NCBI RefSeq assembly: GCF_014192015.1
Contig: NZ_JACHXJ010000005.1
Span: 372,001 to 436,000, forward strand
DNA length: 64,000 nt
Source of the DNA: Paenibacillus rhizosphaerae
Lineage (GTDB): Bacteria; Bacillota; Bacilli; Paenibacillales; Paenibacillaceae
Direction: 5' to 3'
Part shown: piece by piece, positions 43,244 through 52,768 of the stretch
Numbering within the stretch: position 1 is the first letter of the stretch
Layout: each line of letters opens with the position of its first letter
The notes under the pieces: model-generated
What the model saw: only the letters and a program-made list of their open reading frames with translations
The model's database searches: none
Told to the model about the DNA's origin: nothing
Made by a program: the position numbers and the translations under genes

Positions 43244-43788
43244 GCCGGGAGACAATAGCAGCCAAGCGTTATGCGAAGGCGCTGTTTGAAGTGGCTGCGC
43301 AGCAGCAGAGAACGCTGGAAGTGGAGCAGGAGCTCAAGGCCGTCGTTGGGGCCATTACCCAGGATGACGAGATCCGCCGTTTTATCTCCACGCCCAACAT
43401 TGCCGTATCGGTGAAACTGGATGTGCTGAAAAAGGCCCTTCAAGACAAAGTATCCCAGCCGGTCATGAACACCGTTGACATGCTGATCGAACGGGGCAGA
43501 GCGGATCTGTTCGCCGACCTGCTGGACAGCTACGTCCGGATCGAAGGCGAAAGCCTTGGACTTGCGGACGCCACGGTGTACTCCACTTATCCGCTCAGCG
43601 ACCAGGAAATCGAAACGGTTGCCGCGGAGTTTGGAGCATTGGCTAAGAAGAAAATTCGCGTAACCAACGTGATTGATAAAAATCTGCTCGGCGGTGTAAA
43701 AGTCGTCATCGGCGATATGCTGTACGACGGCAGTTTGGCAGGGAAGCTGGAACGGCTTGAAAAGTCTTTTAACAGACTAGCACAGTAG
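43240..43788 (+). CDS. atpH: F1F0 ATP synthase subunit delta
   Basis: A 182-residue soluble stator subunit (OSCP type): an N-terminal helical bundle from AAKRYAKALFEVAAQQ and a C-terminal domain with VTNVIDKNLLGGVKVVIGD...YDGSLAGKLERL. It joins subunit b to the top of F1. The ATG overlaps the atpF stop, so the two are coupled. Confidence 0.95.
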   Translation: MSRETIAAKRYAKALFEVAAQQQRTLEVEQELKAVVGAITQDDEIRRFISTPNIAVSVKLDVLKKALQDKVSQPVMNTVDMLIERGRADLFADLLDSYVRIEGESLGLADATVYSTYPLSDQEIETVAAEFGALAKKKIRVTNVIDKNLLGGVKVVIGDMLYDGSLAGKLERLEKSFNRLAQ

Positions 43789-43804
43789 ATAGGGGTGAAG
43801 ACAC

Positions 43805-45319
<1,515 letters not shown>

Positions 45320-45374
45320 GCCTGGACGTGAACCGGGCCGCAAGGCTCGGGTTCATCTTTTTAAGATATGCGCA

Positions 45375-45523
45375 ACGAAGTCAGCTTTGACGATGTCAGA
45401 GCTCAGTTAATGCTTTCGAAGTAACTTTAGCTCTGCTAAAGTTAAGTTTCGCTTACGAAGTTAGCTTTGACTTTGTCAAAGCTTAGTTATTGCTTTCGAA
45501 GTAACTTTAGCTCTGCTAAAGTT
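45375..45523 (+). repeat. Two-copy direct repeat with hairpins between atpA and atpG
   Basis: Two copies of a 69-bp unit (45375-45443 and 45455-45523, period 80) differ at only a few bases. Each holds the perfect hairpin AACTTTAGC-tct-GCTAAAGTT and a second one, AGCTTTGAC-N3-GTCAAAGCT (perfect in copy 2, one mismatch in copy 1). The second copy ends about 9 bases before the atpG ribosome site. No T run follows, so these are not standard terminators. Confidence 0.85.
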
Positions 45524-45539
45524 TTGAGGTGGTGAAAAC

Positions 45540-46403
45540 ATGGCAAGAGGATTACGCGAAATTAAACGTCAGATCAAAAGTATTCAAGGCACGAAGCAGA
45601 TCACGAAGGCGATGGAAATGGTCGCCGCCTCCAAGCTGAGAAGAGCCCAGGAGATGGCGCAGCATTCCCGTCCTTACTCCGAGAAGCTGAAGGAAGTGGT
45701 CTCCAGCATCGCGTCCGGTACCAAAGGCATCAAGCATCCGATGTTTGAGAAACGTCCCGTGAAGAAAACCGGATACCTGGTCATCACCTCCGACCGCGGT
45801 CTTGCGGGCGGTTCGAACGCCAACGTGTTGAAGCTTGTCTCGACGATGATTAAGGAACGCCATAAGTCCAGCGATGAATACGAATTGTTCGTGATTGGAC
45901 GGAAAGGCCGCGACTACATGCGCCGCAGAGAGCTTCCGATTGTGAAAGAGGTTACGGACTTGTCCGATACGCCATCGTTTGCCGACATCAAGTCGATCGC
46001 TTCCGCAGCGGTCCGCGAGTTTGAGGAAGGTAAAATCGATGAGCTGTACGTCATCTACAACCGCTTCGTGAACGCGTTGACGCAAATTCCGGAAGCCAAT
46101 CTGCTCCTGCCAATGGACAGCATGGAATCCGCAGCTTCCCCGGTGGCCAGCTACGAATACGAGCCGTCTCCGGAAGCCGTTCTGGAAGCGCTGCTTCCTA
46201 AATATGCCGAAACCTTGATCTTCAGCGCACTGCTGGACGCCAAAGCCAGTGAGCTGGGTGCCAAGATGACGGCGATGGGTGCGGCGACGAAGAACGCGAC
46301 CAAGCTGATCAACGAATTGACACTGTCTTACAACCGTGCGCGTCAGGCTGCGATCACGCAGGAAATTACGGAAATCGTGTCTGGTGCGAACGCTCAGGTA
46401 TAA
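45540..46403 (+). CDS. atpG: F1F0 ATP synthase subunit gamma
   Basis: A 287-residue central stalk subunit. The two long terminal helices are clear: REIKRQIKSIQGTKQITKAM at the start and LTLSYNRARQAAITQEITEI at the end, the family signature. The Rossmann-like middle domain starts at GYLVITSDRGLAGGSNANV. Gamma rotates inside the alpha3-beta3 ring. GAGGTGG precedes the ATG. Confidence 0.97.
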   Translation: MARGLREIKRQIKSIQGTKQITKAMEMVAASKLRRAQEMAQHSRPYSEKLKEVVSSIASGTKGIKHPMFEKRPVKKTGYLVITSDRGLAGGSNANVLKLVSTMIKERHKSSDEYELFVIGRKGRDYMRRRELPIVKEVTDLSDTPSFADIKSIASAAVREFEEGKIDELYVIYNRFVNALTQIPEANLLLPMDSMESAASPVASYEYEPSPEAVLEALLPKYAETLIFSALLDAKASELGAKMTAMGAATKNATKLINELTLSYNRARQAAITQEITEIVSGANAQV

Positions 46404-46651
46404 GATTTTTAGACGGTGTCTTATTTTCGAATCTCTGTTTTCATAACCCGGGGGTGCTTGTCCGCGTGTGGAGAAGCCCCACCTGGTTTTCAGCAGCAAA
46501 CTCATCCTTAATCGGTCTGTCGGCTTCGGTTACCTGCGATAGACATGATCTATATTTCATAATAGAACCTTGCACGGAGCATACCGTTAAGCCGCATGGC
46601 TTACGATTTAGGTTTGCGAATACAGCAGACTTGTAGGAGGGAACAAAAAAG
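46404..46651 (+). other. Long spacer between atpG and atpD
   Basis: The 248 bases before atpD contain no gene. They include a small perfect hairpin (TAAGCC-gcat-GGCTTA, 46588-46603) and a G-rich/C-rich pairing near 46450-46480 (ggggtgctt with aagcccc). It is long for this junction and may be a leader affecting atpD expression; that is inference. Confidence 0.45.
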
Positions 46652-48055
46652 ATGAACAAAGGACGCGTTGTCAGCATTATGGGTGCGGTTGTCGACATCG
46701 AATTCGAAAGAGGTCAACTACCGGAAATCTACAATGCAATTAAAGTTGAGGGCACAGTCGCTGGCGGACGCCAGATCGACTTGACTCTGGAAGCTTCAAA
46801 CCATCTGGGCGATAACATGGTGCGCTGCATTGCCATGTCCTCTACCGATGGACTGGTTCGTGGTATGGAAGCAGTGGATTTGGGCGGTCCAATCACTGTT
46901 CCTGTAGGATCCGCTACCCTCGGACGCGTATTTAACGTACTGGGACAGCCGATCGACGAAGCGGGCGAAGTGACTACCGAGGTTTCCAGCCCGATTCACC
47001 GTGAAGCGCCAAAATACGACGAACTGTCGACCCAAGCGGAAATGCTGGAGACAGGGATCAAGGTTATCGACCTTCTCGCTCCTTACCAAAAGGGCGGTAA
47101 AATCGGTCTCTTCGGTGGTGCCGGCGTAGGTAAAACCGTTGCGATCCAGGAATTGATCAACAACATCGCTCAGGAACACGGCGGTATCTCCGTATTCGCG
47201 GGTGTAGGTGAACGTACCCGTGAAGGTAACGACCTGTACCACGAGATGAGCGATTCCGGCGTTATCAGCAAGACGGCGATGGTGTTCGGACAAATGAACG
47301 AACCGCCGGGCGCCCGTCTTCGCGTAGCACTGACAGGTCTGACGATGGCGGAATATTTCCGTGATCAAGAAGGCAAAGACGTGCTGCTGTTTATCGACAA
47401 CATCTTCCGCTTTACCCAGGCCGGTTCCGAAGTATCCGCCCTCCTGGGCCGGATGCCTTCCGCGGTAGGTTACCAGCCAACGCTGGCAACCGAAATGGGT
47501 CAGCTTCAAGAACGGATCACATCCACGAAAAAAGGTTCCGTTACGTCGATCCAGGCGATCTACGTGCCTGCGGATGACTATACAGACCCGGCTCCAGCCA
47601 CAACGTTCGCCCACTTGGACGCAACGACCAACCTGGAGCGTAAAATTTCCGAGATGGGTATCTATCCGGCGGTGGATCCGCTGGCATCGAGCTCCCGTAT
47701 CCTGTCGCCTGAAATCGTGGGCGAAGAGCATTACAACGTCGCTCAAGGCGTTAAGCGTCTCCTGGCCCGTTACAACGAGCTTCAGGATATCATCGCCATC
47801 CTCGGTATGGATGAGCTTAGCGAGGACGATAAGCTGATCGTAGGCCGTGCCCGCAGGGTGCAGCGTTTCTTGTCTCAGCCATTCCACGTTGCCGAAGCGT
47901 TTAACGGCATGCCGGGTATCTATGTACCGGTTAAAGAAACGATCCGCAGTTTCAAGGAAATTCTCGAAGGCAAGCACGACGACCTTCCTGAAGCAGCCTT
48001 CCTCTTCGTTGGAACGATTGAACAAGCCGTAGAAAAAGCGAAGACGTTGGAATAG
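46652..48055 (+). CDS. atpD: F1F0 ATP synthase subunit beta
   Basis: A 467-residue catalytic subunit. It shows the P-loop GGAGVGKTVAIQELI near residue 155, GERTREGNDLYHEM with the catalytic Glu region, and the ATPase alpha/beta signature ending PAVDPLASSS. It makes or hydrolyses ATP at the alpha-beta interface. TAGGAGGG lies about 10 bases before the ATG. It follows an unusually long spacer. Confidence 0.98.
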   Translation: MNKGRVVSIMGAVVDIEFERGQLPEIYNAIKVEGTVAGGRQIDLTLEASNHLGDNMVRCIAMSSTDGLVRGMEAVDLGGPITVPVGSATLGRVFNVLGQPIDEAGEVTTEVSSPIHREAPKYDELSTQAEMLETGIKVIDLLAPYQKGGKIGLFGGAGVGKTVAIQELINNIAQEHGGISVFAGVGERTREGNDLYHEMSDSGVISKTAMVFGQMNEPPGARLRVALTGLTMAEYFRDQEGKDVLLFIDNIFRFTQAGSEVSALLGRMPSAVGYQPTLATEMGQLQERITSTKKGSVTSIQAIYVPADDYTDPAPATTFAHLDATTNLERKISEMGIYPAVDPLASSSRILSPEIVGEEHYNVAQGVKRLLARYNELQDIIAILGMDELSEDDKLIVGRARRVQRFLSQPFHVAEAFNGMPGIYVPVKETIRSFKEILEGKHDDLPEAAFLFVGTIEQAVEKAKTLE

Positions 48056-48108
48056 TGTCCTGCCGGGAGCTAGCCGCTTCCGAAGTGAGCATTCAGGGAG
48101 GGATGTAA

Positions 48109-48513
48109 GTGAGCACCTTTTTATTGGAAATCGTCACACCGGACCACGTGGCTTATTCCGGAGAGGTGGACAGCCTGGTTGTACGCGGTGTGGAGGGTGA
48201 GCTCGGCATTTTGCCGAACCACATTCCGTTGGTCACCCCGCTGCGGGTTGCTCCGATTGCCGTGACGAGCGGCAAGAAAACCACCGAGATCGCGGTTAAC
48301 GGCGGCTTTGTTGAAGTACGCAAAGACAAGGTTGTCGTTCTGGCTGAGAGCGCAGAGCTTCCTGAAGAGATCGATGTTGAACGCGCACGTGCCGCCAAAG
48401 AGCGCGCCGAGCGCCGTTTGGCAGCGGGCAAGCAGGATGAGATCGATTTCCGCCGTGCGGAAATGGCCCTGCAAAAAGCGATTAACCGGATCAATGTGGC
48501 CGGTCGTAAATAA
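48109..48513 (+). CDS. atpC: F1F0 ATP synthase subunit epsilon
   Basis: A 134-residue subunit. An N-terminal beta-sandwich (FLLEIVTPDHVAYSGEVDSLVVRG...GELGILPNHIPLVTPL) is followed by the C-terminal two-helix hairpin (RARAAKERAERRLAAGKQD onward) that can inhibit hydrolysis. GTG start with GGAGGGATG upstream. It is the last gene of the atp operon, followed by a strong terminator. Confidence 0.96.
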   Translation: MSTFLLEIVTPDHVAYSGEVDSLVVRGVEGELGILPNHIPLVTPLRVAPIAVTSGKKTTEIAVNGGFVEVRKDKVVVLAESAELPEEIDVERARAAKERAERRLAAGKQDEIDFRRAEMALQKAINRINVAGRK

Positions 48514-48523
48514 TAGTACAGAG

Positions 48524-48555
48524 AGCCTGTCTCGTTAAAGAGACAGGCTTTTTTA
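48524..48555 (+). terminator. Terminator of the atp operon
   Basis: Perfect 10-bp stem agcctgtctc / gagacaggct with a 6-base loop and a T run, 11 bp after the atpC stop. Confidence 0.93.
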
Positions 48556-48588
48556 TTGAAACGGATAGAAACCGAAGGCATAGTTCCT

Positions 48589-48831
48589 ATGAAACCAGGG
48601 GATTCTTCAGTCATACATCCCCATATTCCATATAGAATATCGGTGCCGACTAGTCCAAATGACCTATTTATTTCCGAGGAAATTAGACAGAAAGCGCTTT
48701 ACGATAAATTATTGAAAAATAAAGGAATTGGAACTGGATTCTTGAGGGCAAGGCAAGTATTATATAATAGTCCCTTGATGAGCTTGGTTGCTGGAAGGGA
48801 CACCCAGCGTTCATCGTTCTTCTTTTTTTAA
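48589..48831 (+). CDS. Doubtful small open frame in an AT-rich spacer
   Basis: An open frame of about 80 codons (up to 91 from a TTG at 48556) with a fairly protein-like middle, SPNDLFISEEIRQKALYDKLL, and a poly-Phe end. It has no ribosome site at either start, no family I recognise, and base composition much more AT-rich than its neighbours. It also overlaps the likely promoter of the next gene (TATAAT at 48763-48768). It may be a remnant or chance frame. Confidence 0.2.
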   Translation: MKPGDSSVIHPHIPYRISVPTSPNDLFISEEIRQKALYDKLLKNKGIGTGFLRARQVLYNSPLMSLVAGRDTQRSSFFFF

Positions 48832-48856
48832 ATCAAGTGATGATGGAGGTAAGGGC

Positions 48857-49114
48857 ATGGATTCGGACGTATCACAGAACATATCAAGCACCATCGGAGT
48901 CAGCGGTCTGATGTCCATCGTGGTGTCTTTGTTCTGCATCGGTTTGTCTTGGTGGGCGCTTCAGAACTTGAAGCTGGACCTGTTTATCAGGCATCCGAAG
49001 GGAGCCCAAGGGAAGCTGCTGCAGCTGCTTCTGGCGGTGGTACTGGGGCATTTCGTCGCTAAGTTTCTGATCGATTATATCGGCTGGAGCAACATGATCC
49101 GGTATATGTTTTAA
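48857..49114 (+). CDS. ywzB: DUF1146 membrane protein YwzB
   Basis: An 85-residue protein with two membrane helices (about residues 14-36 and 55-75) separated by LDLFIRHPKGAQGKLLQ, the DUF1146 pattern. Function is unknown. It keeps the B. subtilis position after the atp operon and before murA. The ATG at 48857 has GGAGGTAAGG upstream; an earlier in-frame start at 48788 does not. Confidence 0.85.
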   Translation: MDSDVSQNISSTIGVSGLMSIVVSLFCIGLSWWALQNLKLDLFIRHPKGAQGKLLQLLLAVVLGHFVAKFLIDYIGWSNMIRYMF

Positions 49115-49511
49115 CCGGTCAACGTTTGGTTATATCACTGATAGGCTGCTTGTAGGACTTCAGCAACTGAACACGGTTGAAAGATGTCGAATAATAACAT
49201 TTTTTTATGTCAACAATGAAAAAGAACAGTTTAGGTAAGGCTGGCGGTTCCACTTGCCGAAGGTGGCAGGAAAGCCTTACACGTTTAAAAAGATGTGGAC
49301 ATGGAACCGAAAAAGTCTGATTTCGTAACTCATCCCGCTTAGCGTGCCCTGGGTGCCGGCCGGCTTGAAGCGATAGTTCCTCCGGAGCATATTCGCCAAA
49401 AAACGCTTGTATCCGTCAAAAGGTCAATGTTATGATGGAAGTTAGGGAATTAGCAATGTAATTTCTTGATATCCAGAAATAAAGGAAAAAATGGACGCGG
49501 AGGGAATCATG
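49115..49511. other. Gap between ywzB and murA with a structured element
   Basis: B. subtilis has ywmB at about this place; no remnant of it is visible. The gap contains the hairpin described at 49235-49280 and A/T-rich sequence before murA. No gene is supported. Confidence 0.5.
49235..49280 (+). repeat. Long imperfect hairpin in the murA upstream region
   Basis: GTAAGGCT pairs with AGCCTTAC, with inner pairing CCACTT / AAGGTGG around gccg. There is no T run after it. It could be a leader RNA structure or an unrecognised small RNA. Confidence 0.5.
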
Positions 49512-50867
49512 ATGAGCAAATTTATCGTCCGCGGTGGCAATAAACTGACCGGAAGCGTGAAAGTCAGCGGGGCAAAAAATTCTGTTCTTCCGATCATCGC
49601 TGCCTCTCTTCTTGGGGAAGAAGGAGAAAGCATCATTATCGATGCGCCTCCTCTTGACGATGTAATTACAATCAGTAAAGTATTGGAATCCATAGGTGCA
49701 GTCATTACATATGAAAAGGATGTAATGAGGGTCAATGCCCAAACGATTACCTCGTGTGAAGCGCCTTATGAGTGGGTGCGGAAGATGCGGGCGTCTTTTC
49801 TGGTCATGGGTCCTCTGCTTACGAGAATGGGCCATACGCGGATTTCACTGCCGGGCGGGTGCGCCATCGGTACAAGACCTATCGATCAGCATCTGAAGGG
49901 TTTTGAAGCGCTGGGAGCCGAAATCAGCCTGGGACAAGGATATATTGAAGCGAAAAGTAATGGCAGACTGCGCGGAGCCAAGATCTATTTGGACGTGGCC
50001 AGCGTGGGCGCTACTGAAAATATTATGATGGCCGCCACGCTGGCTGAAGGCGTGACAGTAATCGAAAATGCGGCGAAAGAGCCGGAAATTGTCGATTTGG
50101 CGAACTACCTGAACGGCATGGGTGCGAAAGTGCGCGGCGCCGGTACCGGTGTCATCCGGATCGAAGGCGTGGAGAAGCTGCACGGTACCGAACATACGGT
50201 CATTCCGGATCGAATCGAAGCAGGCACCTACATGGTGGCGGCTGCGATTACGGGCGGAGATGTGTACGTTGAAGGCGCGATTCCGGATCATTTGGGTCCG
50301 GTCATTGCCAAGCTGGAGGAGATGGGCGTTGAAATCGAACCAGGCGAAAACGGCGTACGCGTGAAGGCGAACCATCCGCTCAAAGCGGTGGATATCAAGA
50401 CACTGCCGTATCCGGGCTTCCCGACCGACATGCAGTCGCAAATGATGGCGCTGCTGCTCAAGTCGGAGGGAACAAGTGTCGTGACCGAGACCGTGTTTGA
50501 GAACCGCTTTATGCATGTGGATCAGTTCCATCTGATGAACGCGGAGATCAAGGTGGAGGGCCGCACGGCCATCGTAACCGGCGGTGCCAAGCTTACAGGC
50601 GCCAAGGTATGCGCTACCGACCTTCGGGCCGGAGCAGCCTTGATTCTGGCGGGCCTCGTGTCGGAAGGGACGACAGAGGTCAGCGGTACGCATCATATCG
50701 ACCGGGGCTATGTTCACCTGGCTGAGAAGCTGCAAGGACTGGGAGCCGACATTTGGCGCATCTCCGTCGATGAGCCGACCTTGACACAGCCGGCAGCGGC
50801 CAAGAAAGAGGCGGACAGCAAGGAAGAGGAAGTCAAGCTGGTGAACGTGCAGCCGACCTGGGTGTAA
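49512..50867 (+). CDS. murA: UDP-N-acetylglucosamine 1-carboxyvinyltransferase
   Basis: A 451-residue EPSP-synthase-fold enzyme for the first committed step of peptidoglycan synthesis, transferring enolpyruvate from PEP to UDP-GlcNAc. It has the N-terminal KVSGAKNSVLPIIAAS, the PEP-binding Cys at about residue 117 in GGCAIGTRPIDQH (fosfomycin target) and the C-terminal ASLILAG-like loop (AALILAGLVSEG). A charged tail of about 25 residues follows the enzyme core. GGAGGG is 7 bases before the ATG at 49512; the ATG at 49509 is also possible. Position before spoIID matches B. subtilis murAA. Confidence 0.96.
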   Translation: MSKFIVRGGNKLTGSVKVSGAKNSVLPIIAASLLGEEGESIIIDAPPLDDVITISKVLESIGAVITYEKDVMRVNAQTITSCEAPYEWVRKMRASFLVMGPLLTRMGHTRISLPGGCAIGTRPIDQHLKGFEALGAEISLGQGYIEAKSNGRLRGAKIYLDVASVGATENIMMAATLAEGVTVIENAAKEPEIVDLANYLNGMGAKVRGAGTGVIRIEGVEKLHGTEHTVIPDRIEAGTYMVAAAITGGDVYVEGAIPDHLGPVIAKLEEMGVEIEPGENGVRVKANHPLKAVDIKTLPYPGFPTDMQSQMMALLLKSEGTSVVTETVFENRFMHVDQFHLMNAEIKVEGRTAIVTGGAKLTGAKVCATDLRAGAALILAGLVSEGTTEVSGTHHIDRGYVHLAEKLQGLGADIWRISVDEPTLTQPAAAKKEADSKEEEVKLVNVQPTWV

Positions 50868-50976
50868 GTCCTTATTTGATCTTGTGATAGGCGGAACATT
50901 TTACTGGAAACGATTCATTGTACTGTAAACAAACAAATGGCCGGAAGCACGCGGCCATCCACCCATAAGCAGCTAA

Positions 50977-51010
50977 GAAAAGACCAGGCCCGTTGCGGCC
51001 TGGTCTTTTC
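50977..51010. terminator. Terminator after murA
   Basis: Perfect stem gaaaagaccaggcc / ggcctggtcttttc with a 6-base loop. The T run on the right and A run on the left make it effective in either direction. Confidence 0.93.
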
Positions 51011-51076
51011 TATCGTCCACTTGTCTGCGATCCACCATTCCCTTCGATTTCGTCACCTCAATCAAAGTCTTTCTTA

Positions 51077-51105
51077 TTATAATGAGGAACTTCTTTTTAT
51101 ACGAT
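51077..51105 (+). promoter_or_regulatory. Candidate sigma-E promoter of spoIID
   Basis: TTATAAT, 14 bases, TATACGAT resembles the sigma-E pattern (kmATATT and CATACAnT) with mismatches. It would leave a leader of about 250 bases, longer than expected. The rest of 51011-51364 shows no gene. Confidence 0.3.
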
Positions 51106-51364
51106 GCAGGGCATGGGTTCTGACCCAGCCTATTTTATCTTTTAAGGAATGGAAGGCTCCCCCGGATTGGAAGGCACAATCTCTGTTTCTCTCAAAAAGG
51201 GTTCTATCACTCTCAAGCCTCTCATATGTATGAATATCGGATGTGAACGGTGAAGACGGGAGCGGACTATAAAGCCGCGTCCCATCGATTTCTGCCCGCC
51301 GCGCAGCCGGTATCCGGAAGGTCTAGTAACGAAGGACGAAGCATGGACGGAGGTTTGAGAGAAT

Positions 51365-52699
51365 ATGAAGGATCCACGCACACAATTAAAAATTCCCGTC
51401 GCTCCCAGAAGCGAAGCGCTCACGCCGGATGATCCGAGAAGCACGGCCCCCCAGCCAGGCAGGCCGCGGCTGACGCTGCTGCCCGGCACTGCTGCGCAGC
51501 CGCCAGAGGCTGCAGCGCCGGACAGGCCGGAGCGCCAAGGCACGCTCCGGCCCGAAGCCCCGGGCGCGCCTGGCGGCGCCCGGTACAGCCCAGGGCGGCG
51601 CCCATGGACGCCGCCGCCAAGCCGCGGCCCGGCCAAAGGGCCGCACCGCCCGGGCAGCGCCCGCAAGGTGCCCCCAGCCGCCCTGTGGGGGGCGGGCGGG
51701 GTACTCGCACTGGCGCTGCTGCTGCCCACGCTGGTGGTGGTGACGACGCACCACCACCCCGCACCGGTGCCTGCGCCCATTCCGGCGCCCGCACCGGCCA
51801 AGCCCGCTGCGCCGCAAGCGGAGGCGCAGCTGCCGAACGTGTCCGTCTATCTGACGAAGACGGGACAAGTGGAAGTGCTGCCGATGGAGGACTACGTCAC
51901 CGGCGTGCTGGCGGCCGAGATGCCGGCGGACTTTGAGCTGGAGGCGCTCAAAGCGCAGGCGATCGCGGCCCGCACCTTTATTGTCCGCCGCCTCGTCGAC
52001 GGCGACATGAGCGGCGTGCCGGACCGCAAGGCCATGGTAACCGATACCGTCAGCCACCAGGCGTATATCTCCAAGGAAGTATTGGAGAAGGAATGGAAGG
52101 CGCAGGGAAAATCCGCGGAGCTGGCCAAGCTGCAGCGGGCGGTGCAGGAAACCCGCAACACGATCATGACCTATAAAGGCAAGCCGATTACGGCATCCTT
52201 TTTTTCTACCAGCAACGGGTATACCGAAAATTCGGAGGATTATTGGACAGAAGATATCCCGTACCTTCGCAGCGTAGCGAGTCCATGGGACAAGGAGCTG
52301 GCGCCGGGGTACAAGGAAACGGTCACGATCAGCCGCAAAGATTTTATCAACAAGCTTGGTCTAGCCGGACAGGCCATCACGGTATCAACGGGTCAGCCTT
52401 TCATTCAAGTCTTGTCTACGACGGAAGGGCACCGGATTCAAGAGATTTCCATCGGCGGACATGTGTTCAGCGGCCGGGAAGTGAGAGAGAAGCTGAACCT
52501 GCGGTCCAGCGAGTTTACTTGGGAGACGTCGGGCGCCGACATCCAGATCACCACGTACGGATACGGGCATGGCGTCGGGATGAGCCAGTGGGGTGCGAAC
52601 GGGATGGCCAAGGAAGGGTCGACCGCCACGCAAATTCTCAAACACTACTATACGGGCATCGACTTTACGCAAGCTTCAAAACTTCTCTCTAAAGACTGA
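51365..52699 (+). CDS. spoIID: Stage II sporulation protein D, with long proline-rich N terminus
   Basis: A 444-residue membrane-anchored lytic transglycosylase needed for engulfment. The catalytic domain begins after residue 165 (VEVLPMEDYVTGVLAAEMPADF, with the catalytic Glu) and ends with YGYGHGVGMSQWGANGMAKEG. The single membrane helix lies at about 105-127, whereas in B. subtilis it is near residue 10. The extra 100 N-terminal residues are Pro/Ala/Arg-rich and very GC-rich, and a His/Pro/Ala linker follows the helix. GGAGG before the ATG at 51365 supports translation of the extension. Confidence 0.92.
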   Translation: MKDPRTQLKIPVAPRSEALTPDDPRSTAPQPGRPRLTLLPGTAAQPPEAAAPDRPERQGTLRPEAPGAPGGARYSPGRRPWTPPPSRGPAKGPHRPGSARKVPPAALWGAGGVLALALLLPTLVVVTTHHHPAPVPAPIPAPAPAKPAAPQAEAQLPNVSVYLTKTGQVEVLPMEDYVTGVLAAEMPADFELEALKAQAIAARTFIVRRLVDGDMSGVPDRKAMVTDTVSHQAYISKEVLEKEWKAQGKSAELAKLQRAVQETRNTIMTYKGKPITASFFSTSNGYTENSEDYWTEDIPYLRSVASPWDKELAPGYKETVTISRKDFINKLGLAGQAITVSTGQPFIQVLSTTEGHRIQEISIGGHVFSGREVREKLNLRSSEFTWETSGADIQITTYGYGHGVGMSQWGANGMAKEGSTATQILKHYYTGIDFTQASKLLSKD

Positions 52700-52720
52700 A
52701 AAAATAATATAAAGAGATAC

Positions 52721-52748
52721 GTATAAAAGATTCCACCCCGGTAACAAT
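52721..52748 (+). promoter_or_regulatory. Sigma-F promoter of spoIIQ
   Basis: GTATA (52721-52725), 14 bases, then GGTAACAAT (52740-52748). All defined positions of GYWTA and GGnnAnAnT match; the spacer is one base shorter than in the spoIIR promoter. Confidence 0.7.
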
Positions 52749-52768
52749 GTTACTGAGGTGATAAACAT

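Noticed and set aside
45375..45523. CRISPR array interpretation of the atpA-atpG repeat
   Set aside because: There are only two units, the repeated part (69 bp) is far longer than the 11-bp interval, and no cas genes are present.
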